From the NCBI GenBank assembly GCA_030039695.1, contig JASHVB010000895.1:1-7582 (forward strand): a stretch of 7,582 nucleotides of DNA, written 5' to 3'. The position numbers and the translations under genes are program-made. The notes below the pieces were generated by a model. That model made no database searches and was not told the origin of the DNA. It saw only the letters and a program-made list of their open reading frames with translations. This stretch comes from Acetobacteraceae bacterium (GTDB lineage: Bacteria > Pseudomonadota > Alphaproteobacteria > Acetobacterales > Acetobacteraceae). Below, piece after piece: positions 1 through 6,000 of the stretch. Every line of letters starts with the position of its first letter. The first letter of the stretch is position 1.

Positions 1-1081
1 TACCCAACATGTCCAGCACCTCCGCGACGGTGTCGGCGATGTCGAGAAAGCCGATGCGTCGCTGAAGGAATGCTTCAACAGCGATTTCATTTGCCGCATT
101 CAGGATCGCAGGGCAACCACCGCCGGTTTTTAGTGCATCGCGCGCCAGTCGTAGCGCGGGAAACCGCACGAGATCAGGTTCCTCAAATTCCAGCCGCGCC
201 ACCGTCGCGAGGTCGAGCCGCGGTGATGGTGTCGCCATCCGCTCCGGCCAGGCCAGGGTATGCGCGATCGGGATGCGCATATCCGGCGAGCCGAGCTGCG
301 CCATCACCGAGCCGTCCTGGTAGCAAACCATGCCGTGGATGATCGATTGTGGATGCACGAGCACGGCGATCTGCGGCTCGGGCAGGCCGAATAGGCGCGC
401 CGCCTCAATCAGTTCCAAGCCCTTGTTCATCATCGTGGCCGAGTCGATTGAGATCTTCGCGCCCATCGACCAGACCGGGTGGCGCAACGCGGCCTCCGGC
501 GTCGCCTTCGCCATGTCTTCCAGGCTGGCCGTGCGGAACGGACCACCGGATGCGGTCAGCACAATCTGCTCAATCGCGCCGCGGTTGCCATCCGCCATCG
601 ACTGGAAAATCGCGTTGTGCTCGGAATCGCAAGGCAAAAGCGTAGCGCCAGCCTCCTCGACCGCGCGCAGCATGACCTCGCCGGCGCACACCAGCGCCTC
701 CTTGTTGGCGAGCGCCACGCACTTGCCGCGGCGTATTGCCGCGAGCGTTGGCGCCAGGCCGGCTGCGCCGGTGATCGCCGCCATCGTCCAGTCCGCGTCG
801 AGCGCTGCGGCGTCGACCACAGCCTGTGCCCCGGCGGCGACATGTACGTTCGTGCCTGAGAGGGCGGAACGCAGTGCGCCCTGAAGGGATGCGTCGGCGA
901 TCACTGCCAACTCCACGCCGAGCGCCACGGCCTGCTCGGCCAGCAGATTGACGTTGCGGCCGCCGACGATGGCGCGGACCTGGAATCGCTCCGGCGCGGC
1001 GGCCAGGAGCTGAACGGTCTGCGTACCGACACTGCCGGTACTGCCCAGGACGGTTACTGTGCGCGGCGCGTGTGCGATCAT
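1..1081 (-). CDS. dxr: 1-deoxy-D-xylulose 5-phosphate reductoisomerase, 3' end cut off by window edge
   Basis: Dxr (IspC) catalyses the first committed step of the MEP isoprenoid pathway: NADPH-dependent rearrangement and reduction of DXP to 2-C-methyl-D-erythritol 4-phosphate in the cytosol. From ATG at 1081-1079, 360 codons are visible; the family usually has about 385-400 residues, so roughly 30 C-terminal residues are missing. Visible motifs are the NADPH-binding GSTGSVG (residues 13-19), LANKEALV, the metal-binding CDSEH with D152, E154 and H155, LTASGGP, and the substrate/flap block HPVWSMG (H201, W204, M206) followed by SATMMNKGLE (E223). VHPQSIIHGMV and LNAANEIAVEAF follow near the edge. 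The start overlaps the cdsA stop as ATGA, so translation is probably coupled to cdsA. No residue expected for catalysis is missing in the visible part. rseP and bamA often follow, but they would lie outside the window. Identification is very secure. Confidence 0.97.
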   Translation of the reverse strand, partial: MIAHAPRTVTVLGSTGSVGTQTVQLLAAAPERFQVRAIVGGRNVNLLAEQAVALGVELAVIADASLQGALRSALSGTNVHVAAGAQAVVDAAALDADWTMAAITGAAGLAPTLAAIRRGKCVALANKEALVCAGEVMLRAVEEAGATLLPCDSEHNAIFQSMADGNRGAIEQIVLTASGGPFRTASLEDMAKATPEAALRHPVWSMGAKISIDSATMMNKGLELIEAARLFGLPEPQIAVLVHPQSIIHGMVCYQDGSVMAQLGSPDMRIPIAHTLAWPERMATPSPRLDLATVARLEFEEPDLVRFPALRLARDALKTGGGCPAILNAANEIAVEAFLQRRIGFLDIADTVAEVLDMLG

Positions 1082-1890
1082 CCCCACAGAACTACTCCAG
1101 GTCCCTGTGCCAACGCCAGCACAGCGGCAACGAGTGAGGCGGCGATGAGGGCGTCCAGGCGGTCGAGTAATCCGCCGTGCCCCGGAATCAGGCGGCCCGA
1201 GTCTTTCGTTCCGAATCGGCGCTTTGCGTAGCTTTCCAAGAGGTCTCCAGCCTGTGCAGCCACGCCCAGCAATGCGGCGACAATGGCCGCATCCCACAAG
1301 GATGTGGGATGCGGAACCGTCAACGCAACGCAGGTTCCGCCAAGTACTGCGGCGGCGAGGCCGCCTGCCGCCCCGGCAACGGTCTTGCCTGGGGAGATGC
1401 GGGGGGCGAGCTTCGGCCCTCGGACAACGCGTCCGGTGACGTAGGCGCCGGAGTCGCTACACCAGACAAGAATCAGCAGGAACAAGAGGTTGTACAGGCC
1501 GACCTCAGGGTCGGCGCGCAGCCATGCGACGCAGAAAGCGGCCAGGAGGATTACGACCAGTCCGGACAGAAGGGCGAGCATGCCTGGTCCTGCGGCGGAC
1601 GCGGCGCGCGGCTCCCCCGCTCCTTGAGGACTCGGCCTGGCGCGACGGGCGGGGGGAATGTCCCGAGCGGGTCGGTTCCTGTTCCCTGCGGGCTCACCGA
1701 AGAGGAAGGGGGGCGCGCCTCGTGCGCCGCGCCAAAGATCGAACCACTCCCACACCAAACCCGCCGTCCCGACCGCCAGCAAGATCAGGAACGGCACCCT
1801 CCCGACCCACACGCAAATCAACGCGATCGGCAACAGGACCGCCGCCGAAAGGACCCGCAGGCGTAGATCTCCCCAGCGGCGGGCGCGCAT
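1078..1890 (-). CDS. cdsA: Phosphatidate cytidylyltransferase (CDP-diacylglycerol synthase)
   Basis: CdsA is an inner-membrane enzyme that makes CDP-diacylglycerol from CTP and phosphatidic acid, the precursor of all phospholipids. The C-terminal family signature is complete: SYAKRR, then TKDSG, then PGHGGLLDRLD (residues 220-246). GPKLAPRISPGKT (158-170) and CSDSGAY (144-150) are the other conserved blocks. I count about seven hydrophobic segments, near residues 12-30, 31-48, 104-124, 130-146, 171-191, 198-216 and 243-268. ATG at 1890 gives 270 residues, a normal length, and lies 10 bp after the uppS stop. The frame stays open upstream to 2016, but that extension would overlap uppS by more than 100 bp and has no family character. 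The odd part is residues 55-102, a Pro/Arg/Gly/Ala-rich hydrophilic stretch just after the WEW motif, where relatives usually have hydrophobic helices. It is described separately. Confidence 0.95.
   Translation of the reverse strand: MRARRWGDLRLRVLSAAVLLPIALICVWVGRVPFLILLAVGTAGLVWEWFDLWRGARGAPPFLFGEPAGNRNRPARDIPPARRARPSPQGAGEPRAASAAGPGMLALLSGLVVILLAAFCVAWLRADPEVGLYNLLFLLILVWCSDSGAYVTGRVVRGPKLAPRISPGKTVAGAAGGLAAAVLGGTCVALTVPHPTSLWDAAIVAALLGVAAQAGDLLESYAKRRFGTKDSGRLIPGHGGLLDRLDALIAASLVAAVLALAQGPGVVLWG
1603..1719. repeat. In-frame GC-rich insert in cdsA with short terminal inverted repeats (possible palindromic element)
   Basis: This stretch encodes the hydrophilic part of CdsA, around residues 58-96 (for example RPARDIPPARRARPSPQ). 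On the plus strand it begins ggcgcgc (1603-1609) and ends gcgcgcc (1713-1719), a perfect 7-bp inverted repeat. C-rich and G-rich tracts lie just inside (1614-1618 and 1708-1713). A second inverted pair, cccgct (1616-1621) and agcggg (1666-1671), lies within. Neither of the other two minus-strand frames restores a hydrophobic helix here, so a pair of compensating frameshifts does not explain it. Protein-coding palindromic elements inserted in frame are known in Rickettsia. Membership of any named family here is not shown. In GC-rich DNA such short repeats can also arise by chance. Confidence 0.35.
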
Positions 1891-1900
1891 AGCCGCGGGG

Positions 1901-2641
1901 TCAGCCAGGACGGGCGCCAAAGCGCCGTTCCCGTCGCGCAAACTCAGCCAACGCTGCGGCGAAATGGCTGGCATCGAAATCCGGCCAGAGCACATCGAGG
2001 AAGACCAACTCGGCATATGCTGCCTGCCACATCAGGAAATTCGACAGCCGCTGTTCGCCGGAGGTGCGAATGATCATGTCCGGATCAGGAATTCCGACCG
2101 TCGAGAGGAAACCTTCGAACATCGCTTCGTCCAACGCGGCCAGGTCGAGCCGTCCGTCCCGCGCAGCTTCCGCCGCTGCCCGGGCGGCGGCGGCGATCTC
2201 CGCTCGCGAACCGTAGGACAGCGCCACAACCAGGTTCAGCCTGGTATTAGCCGCGGTCAGGCCTTCGGCCGCGACGAGATCGCGCTGAATGTCGGGGTCG
2301 AAGCGCGTGCGATCACCGATGATCCGCAAACGGACACCGTTAGCCTGCAGCTCCTCAATTTCGCTCTTCAGGTACTGTCGCAGCAGCCCCGTCAGATCCA
2401 GCACCTCGCCCGCCGGCCGCCGCCAGTTCTCGCTGGAGAACGCATAGAGCGTCAGCCAGCGGACACCGTGCTCGATCGCGGCCTCGATCGTGCGGCGGAC
2501 CGCACGCGCGCCCGCGCGGTGCCCGGCAACCCGCGGCAGGCGGCGCGAGGCGGCCCAGCGGCCGTTGCCGTCCATGATGATGGCGACATGCCGGGGCGGC
2601 GGATCGGGCGGAACAATTTCGGGCTGGGCAGCGGCGGACAT
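1901..2641 (-). CDS. uppS: Di-trans,poly-cis-undecaprenyl diphosphate synthase (cis-prenyltransferase)
   Basis: UppS condenses farnesyl diphosphate with eight isopentenyl diphosphates to make undecaprenyl diphosphate, the lipid carrier for peptidoglycan and other envelope polymers. The 246-residue protein matches the usual length of about 250. Visible motifs are HVAIIMDGNGRWA with the Mg-binding D24, N26 and R28; GHRAGA with H41; FSSENWRRP with E71; and the C-terminal signature DPDMIIRTSGEQRLSNF (residues 186-202) with R192 and R198. E211 in the AYAEL block matches the second metal ligand of the family. The first 17 residues are a proline-rich, probably disordered extension. ATG at 2641 is 9 bp beyond the frr stop, and the upstream sequence has no strong Shine-Dalgarno, which fits translation in an operon. 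Its allylic substrate depends on isoprenoid units from the MEP pathway, which includes dxr two genes downstream. Confidence 0.97.
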   Translation of the reverse strand: MSAAAQPEIVPPDPPPRHVAIIMDGNGRWAASRRLPRVAGHRAGARAVRRTIEAAIEHGVRWLTLYAFSSENWRRPAGEVLDLTGLLRQYLKSEIEELQANGVRLRIIGDRTRFDPDIQRDLVAAEGLTAANTRLNLVVALSYGSRAEIAAAARAAAEAARDGRLDLAALDEAMFEGFLSTVGIPDPDMIIRTSGEQRLSNFLMWQAAYAELVFLDVLWPDFDASHFAAALAEFARRERRFGARPG

Positions 2642-2650
2642 AGGGCGCGA

Positions 2651-3220
2651 TCAGACCTGACGTATGTCCTTCTCCTTCTCTGCCAGCGTCTCGTCTACCT
2701 TCTTAATGTAGCTGTCGGTCAGTTTCTGCACTTCCGCGGACCAGTCTTTCGCCACGTCCTCGCCGATCTCGTGCTTCTTCTCAAACGTTTTGATGTGTTC
2801 CATGCCGTCACGGCGCACACCACGCACCGCAACACGCGCCCCCTCGGCGTATTTGTGCGCGGTCTTAGCGAGCTCCGTTCGGCGCTCGGTGGTGAGTTGC
2901 GGGATCGGGACCCGGACCATCTGGCCATCAGTCGCGGGGTTCAACCCGAGCCCCGACTCACGGATTGCCTTCTCGACCGCGCCGACCAGCGCTCGGTCCC
3001 ACACCTGCACGGTCAGCATCCGAGGCTCTGGCGCGCCGACGCTACCGACCTGGTTCAGCGGCATGTCGGTGCCGTACGCGTGTACCTTTACCGGCTCAAG
3101 CAGCCCCGGGTGCGCGCGGCCGGTGCGCAGGCCGTTGAACTCGCGCTTCAGGGTCTCGATCGCGCCGTCCATCCGGCGTGTGATGTCCTGCTTCAGGTTG
3201 TTGAGATCGGCGGCTGCCAT
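2651..3220 (-). CDS. frr: Ribosome recycling factor
   Basis: RRF works with EF-G to split the post-termination ribosome complex in the cytosol. The 189-residue product is close to the family norm of about 185. The helical domain I is recognisable at both ends: [18 protein letters not shown] (28-44) at the N-terminus, then [12 protein letters not shown] (128-139) and [12 protein letters not shown] (163-174) at the C-terminus. Domain II contains the beta-rich region around MLTVQVWD (68-75) and the linker [14 protein letters not shown]133, R136 and R137 of the ribosome-contacting patch are present. Residue 134 is Gly where E. coli and many others have Asn (RVAVRNVRRD); I would treat this as a lineage variant. 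The start is supported by GGGGGA at 3233-3228, 7 nt before the ATG. It heads frr-uppS-cdsA-dxr, and a possible promoter lies just upstream at 3251-3280. Confidence 0.97.
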   Translation of the reverse strand: MAAADLNNLKQDITRRMDGAIETLKREFNGLRTGRAHPGLLEPVKVHAYGTDMPLNQVGSVGAPEPRMLTVQVWDRALVGAVEKAIRESGLGLNPATDGQMVRVPIPQLTTERRTELAKTAHKYAEGARVAVRGVRRDGMEHIKTFEKKHEIGEDVAKDWSAEVQKLTDSYIKKVDETLAEKEKDIRQV

Positions 3221-3227
3221 TTTCGGG

Positions 3228-3233
3228 TCCCCC
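3228..3233 (-). promoter_or_regulatory. Shine-Dalgarno of frr
   Basis: GGGGGA on the minus strand, 7 nt upstream of the frr ATG at 3220. It fixes the frr start. Confidence 0.6.
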
Positions 3234-3250
3234 AGCCAGTCAGTGGCCTG

Positions 3251-3280
3251 ATCTTATTACTGTTCCATGATGCGGGTGAA
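3251..3280 (-). promoter_or_regulatory. Possible sigma-70-type promoter for frr-uppS-cdsA-dxr
   Basis: On the minus strand, TTCACC (3280-3275) is separated by 18 bp from TAAGAT (3256-3251). Each hexamer matches 4 of 6 positions of TTGACA and TATAAT. This would start transcription around 3243-3245 and leave a short leader of roughly 20-25 nt containing the frr Shine-Dalgarno. It is the AT-richest spot in the neighbourhood, and an own promoter is plausible because pyrH is 664 bp away. It is a prediction by eye only. Confidence 0.4.
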
Positions 3281-3720
3281 GCGCTTGCGGCCGCGTTTCC
3301 CTGGCTCAACGCCGCCGATTGCGTCCTGTGTCACCGGATGCACCCCAACCCCGCATTCAGCGTTCGTGCTGATGTCGGCTGTTCCGACCGGGCGTGCGGT
3401 TTATCACCACCATATTCTGCCATCGGCCGGTTCCAGTCTGCGGCGACACCGAGCGGCAACAGGCTGATTCGGCCGAAGCTCCCGACACCGCCTGGCAGGG
3501 CGCACCACGCCTGGTGCCATGCGCCATATGCTCGGGCCTGATCGCCGGGCAGACTAGCGAACTGCTGCCAAGTTCCGTCAGTGTGGCCGACGTGGCGCTG
3601 ACGGCGACACCGCCGTGCTGGATCGTGTTCAGGACCGGAGAATCAGGGAGCAGGAGCCAGCCCCACCAGCCAAACCATCACCTGGGGCGCGGTCCGGCTT
3701 CTCGGACGACCGGCGAATGA
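3267..3720 (+). pseudogene. Possible decayed small ORF, frameshifted, Cys-containing
   Basis: Two overlapping plus-strand frames could be halves of one former gene. One starts at ATGATG (3267) with a basic start, MMRVKRLRPRF, and runs to 3467. The other is open from 3373 to the stop at 3720, with GTG at 3394 as a possible start. The second has GC-rich third positions, as expected for coding DNA here, especially in RLVPCAICSGLIAG and in VSVADVALTATPP, and ends in a His/Pro/Arg-rich tail (QPHQPNHHLGRGP). A Cys-x-x-Cys followed by a hydrophobic stretch and a basic Pro-rich tail faintly resembles small secreted DUF2946-type proteins. That is an impression and was not checked against a profile. 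No Shine-Dalgarno precedes either start, and the 5' end overlaps the proposed frr promoter. It may also be chance open frame. Confidence 0.25.
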
Positions 3721-3884
3721 GACGGAGCGACGGACCGCCAACGCGTCCGAAGCCGAAGCCCAGTCGGCATGTTCCCGGCTTTCCGCTCGGGATCGCGATG
3801 CATGGCTGGCATTTTTCCGGGCCGCCCGATCGAAACGATCTTCTGCAGGGATTGGTTCGGGGTACCCTCTATTCTTTGATGCCG

Positions 3885-4610
3885 TTACGCCGCTTCCACA
3901 ATTTTGGTGAACCGGCCTTCACCGCGCATCACCGCAGCGAATGCGCCGGGGGCGTGTATCTTGAACACCAGGATCGGCAGTCCGTTCTCGCGCGCCAGAC
4001 TGATTGCCGCGGCGTCCATCACCTGCAGGTTGTTCGCCAGCACGTCGTGGTAGCTGAGCTGGTCGTAGCGGTGCGCGTTGGGATTCTGGCGCGGGTCGGC
4101 CGAGTAGACCCCATCCACCTGCGTCCCTTTCAGCAGAACGTCACACATCATCTCGGCAGCGCGCAGGGCGGCTGCGGTGTCGGTGGTGAAGAAGGGATTG
4201 CCGGTACCAGCGGCAAAGATGACCACCCGGCCTTTCTCCATGTGGCGCTCCGCCCGGCGGCGGATATAGGGCTCGCAGACGCTGGACATCGGGATGGCCG
4301 ATTGCACGCGCGTCGGGATGCCGTGCGCTTCGAGCGCCGATTGCATGGCCAGCGCGTTCATCACGGTCGCCAGCATTCCCATGTAATCAGCCTGGGCGCG
4401 CTCCATCCCTGCCGCAGCACCGGACACGCCACGGAAGATGTTGCCCCCGCCGACCACGACGCAGACCTGCACCTGCATGGCAACCACGGCGCCGATATCG
4501 ACGGCGATGGCGCGGACCGTGTCGTTGTCCAGGCCATAGTCACGCCGGCCCAACAGGGCCTCGCCCGAGAGCTTCAGCAGGACGCGCTTGTAGGCGGTCT
4601 GATCGGGCAT
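3885..4610 (-). CDS. pyrH: UMP kinase (uridylate kinase)
   Basis: PyrH phosphorylates UMP to UDP with ATP in the cytosol. It is the bacterial hexameric enzyme of the amino-acid kinase fold, allosterically regulated by GTP and UTP in characterised members. The 241 residues match the family length. Motifs in order: KLSGEAL (13-19, ATP phosphate binding), [10 protein letters not shown] (52-61), [15 protein letters not shown] (74-88) with D76 expected to contact [20 protein letters not shown] (135-151), and [15 protein letters not shown] (159-173) with K161 and D166. ATG at 4610 opens directly onto a normal N-terminus; the Shine-Dalgarno is poor. Neither rpsB-tsf upstream nor frr immediately downstream is present, so the gene seems to be its own transcription unit. 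Identification is very secure. Confidence 0.97.
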   Translation of the reverse strand: MPDQTAYKRVLLKLSGEALLGRRDYGLDNDTVRAIAVDIGAVVAMQVQVCVVVGGGNIFRGVSGAAAGMERAQADYMGMLATVMNALAMQSALEAHGIPTRVQSAIPMSSVCEPYIRRRAERHMEKGRVVIFAAGTGNPFFTTDTAAALRAAEMMCDVLLKGTQVDGVYSADPRQNPNAHRYDQLSYHDVLANNLQVMDAAAISLARENGLPILVFKIHAPGAFAAVMRGEGRFTKIVEAA

Positions 4611-4640
4611 GCGGGCAGTCCCGGGAGGTGGCGGGGCACA

Positions 4641-4669
4641 AGGGTAGAGGGTGCTGCCCGGTGGAACAA
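4641..4669 (-). promoter_or_regulatory. Weak promoter candidate for pyrH
   Basis: On the minus strand, TTGTTC (4669-4664), a 17-bp spacer and TACCCT (4646-4641) lie 30 bp before the pyrH ATG. The -10 match is poor (3 of 6). It is listed because pyrH has no close upstream gene and must have a promoter somewhere in 4611-5082. Confidence 0.25.
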
Positions 4670-4920
4670 GGTAATGCCATCCTCAGCCGCTGCAGGCCAA
4701 CCGCCGCGCGCCGCTGTGCCCCGTCCCGGCGGGGGCGCCCATCCTGAGGCGCCAGTCCGCGTGGGATCCGACCGCCCGTCCGGGTCGCCGCCGACCGCCT
4801 GACCCGCTCGCGGCGGGGTCGACGCCCCGCCCACCGCCGGCGACGTAGCCGAACCGGCGGGCCGATCGCGCTACGCCGTCTGCGGCGTGCCGACGCGCGG
4901 GTCACCCGTGTCGGTGTCGG

Positions 4921-5056
4921 GATCGGCATTCGCACGTGATCCGCCGCCACCACGTACTTCGATCCGAGTCTCTCCGCCGACCATGTGTGATCGCGCAGAA
5001 GATCGGATCGGAGCGGCCGTCGCCGACCGATCGTGGCGGCCCGAGATCTATCGATC
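4921..5056. repeat. Cluster of nine GATC sites
   Basis: GATC begins at 4921, 4938, 4961, 4989, 5001, 5006, 5029, 5045 and 5053: nine in 136 bp, where a GC-rich sequence would give about one per 300 bp. Two sites sit in an 8-bp inverted repeat, cgatccga (4960-4967) and tcggatcg (5003-5010), with a 35-nt gap. GATC is the target of Dam-type methylases; whether this organism has one is unknown. Alphaproteobacterial CcrM uses GANTC instead. Confidence 0.5.
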
Positions 5057-5082
5057 CGCTCACTTATGCCGCGCTGCCGACC

Positions 5083-5976
5083 TTACAGAGCGCTGCCGAC
5101 GGCATCGCGATAGAGGTTCGCGGCGGCAAGGTGGTCGGCGATCGAATGGCCGGCGATGCGATGGTGATGGCGGCGATGGAATGTGGTCGTTAGAGCGATA
5201 TGCGTCGCGCCAGCACGCTTCCAGAACGCCGCTTCCTTCGCCCAGTCGGCGGGTGTCCCGCTGCCGCAGGACGTCCACACCTCGATGCCAACGGTGGACG
5301 GATCGCGGCCCGCTTCGCGCGTGAGCGAGCGCAACTTCTCGAAGACAGCGAGCGCATTGTCATCCGGCGGAAAGGCATTCGGCATCCAGCCATCGCCCCA
5401 CCTGGCAATGCGGGGCAGCGTCGCGTCGTGATGGCCACCGTACCAGATCGGCACACGCCCGGAGGGCGGACGTGGATTGATGCCGGCATCCTCGATCGTA
5501 TGGTAGCGGCCCTTGAAGTCCACGTGCTTATTCGCCCACAGCGCCTGCATGACCTGCACTTGTTCTTCCGAACGACGGCCGCGGTTCTTGAAGGTCTCGT
5601 TCAATCCGACGTATTCCACCTCGTTCCAGCCGACGCCAATGCCGAGGCGGAAGCGTCCGCCGCACAGCACGTCGAGACAAGCCGCCTGTTTCGCGACAAG
5701 AACGGTCTGTCGCTGCGGCAGGATCAGCACACCGGTCGAGAAGCCGATCCTCGATGTGCAGCCAGACAGGAATCCGAACAGCACGAAGGGGTCGTGGAAC
5801 AGGTCCTCGTTGTCGTTACGGTCCCAGCCAGGGCGAGAAGCGGCGTTGACGCCCAGCACGTGGTCGGGTGCCTCAATGAAGTCGTAGCCCATCGATTCCA
5901 TGGTCTGCGCGTATTCGCGAACCGTCGCGGCATCGCCGCCGATATCGCCAAGCGGCATCAATGCGCCGAGTTGCAT
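5083..5976 (-). CDS. LLM-class flavin/F420-dependent oxidoreductase (luciferase-like, TIGR03619-type)
   Basis: The 297-residue protein has the bacterial luciferase-like TIM-barrel pattern: MQLGALMPLGD at the start, YDFIEAPDHVLG (31-42), ILPQRQTVLVAKQAACLDVLCGGR (85-108) followed by FRLGIGVGWNEVEY (109-122), FKGRYHT (154-160), PIWYGGHHDATLPRIARWGDGWMP (176-199) and a C-terminal DHLAAANLYRDAV. This arrangement fits the Rv2161c/TIGR03619 group, usually annotated F420-dependent. Family members use F420 or FMN, and the cofactor cannot be decided from sequence here; the substrate is unknown. The start at 5976 is supported by GGGGAG 7 nt upstream. It lies 24 bp behind the beta-hydroxyacid dehydrogenase gene and is probably co-transcribed. 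A His/Arg-rich run, FHRRHHHRIAGHS (266-278), near the C-terminus is unusual; it may be a surface loop and is encoded by near-repeats of gatg/ggcg. Confidence 0.88.
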   Translation of the reverse strand: MQLGALMPLGDIGGDAATVREYAQTMESMGYDFIEAPDHVLGVNAASRPGWDRNDNEDLFHDPFVLFGFLSGCTSRIGFSTGVLILPQRQTVLVAKQAACLDVLCGGRFRLGIGVGWNEVEYVGLNETFKNRGRRSEEQVQVMQALWANKHVDFKGRYHTIEDAGINPRPPSGRVPIWYGGHHDATLPRIARWGDGWMPNAFPPDDNALAVFEKLRSLTREAGRDPSTVGIEVWTSCGSGTPADWAKEAAFWKRAGATHIALTTTFHRRHHHRIAGHSIADHLAAANLYRDAVGSAL

Positions 5977-6000
5977 GAGCGGTCTCCCCGTTGCAGCGAC

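Larger units (their letters stand above)
3221..3884. other. 664-bp gap between pyrH and frr without an intact gene
   Basis: pyrH and frr are usually neighbours with a short spacer; here the spacer is 664 bp. The minus strand shows no long open frame. The plus strand holds a possible decayed gene (3267-3720). Small hairpins are present: acggcg/cgccgt with a 4-nt loop at 3601-3616, gtccg/cggac at 3692-3707, and gatcg/cgatc with a 3-nt loop at 3828-3840. The last lies 45 bp downstream of the pyrH stop, but no run of T follows it on the minus strand, so I do not call it a terminator. From 3721 to 3884 I see nothing else. Confidence 0.6.
4611..5082. other. 472-bp intergenic region upstream of pyrH, GATC-rich
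   Basis: No protein with family character is readable in any frame; the open frames are Arg/Pro-rich and look like GC-rich shadows. No tRNA or rRNA shape is visible. The half nearest pyrH (about 4681-4860) is extremely GC-rich, with many short G/C tracts. The half nearest the LLM gene holds nine GATC sites between 4921 and 5056, described separately. The stretch probably contains the 3' end signals of the oxidoreductase unit and the pyrH promoter. Confidence 0.6.

Noticed and set aside
330..884. A 184-codon open frame on the plus strand
   Set aside because: It is antisense to dxr, which reads continuously with all its motifs on the minus strand.
1891..2016. An upstream extension of cdsA to an ATG at 2016
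   Set aside because: It would overlap uppS by over 100 bp; the added residues are not CdsA-like, and ATG 1890 gives the normal N-terminus.
1658..3541. A 627-codon open frame on the plus strand
   Set aside because: It runs antisense through cdsA, uppS and frr, whose family motifs are beyond doubt. Long antisense frames are common in high-GC DNA. Only its last part, past 3221, lies outside a gene.
3811..3840. Hairpin gatcgaaacgatc near a T-run, as a terminator of pyrH
   Set aside because: The T-run is on the plus strand and on the wrong side for a minus-strand transcript; the stem is only 5 bp.
3615..4802. A 395-codon open frame on the plus strand
   Set aside because: It is antisense to pyrH for most of its length and has no family character.
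4540..4953. A minus-strand open frame upstream of pyrH as a gene
   Set aside because: It is Arg/Pro-rich with no motif, overlaps the start of pyrH, and looks like a GC-rich shadow.
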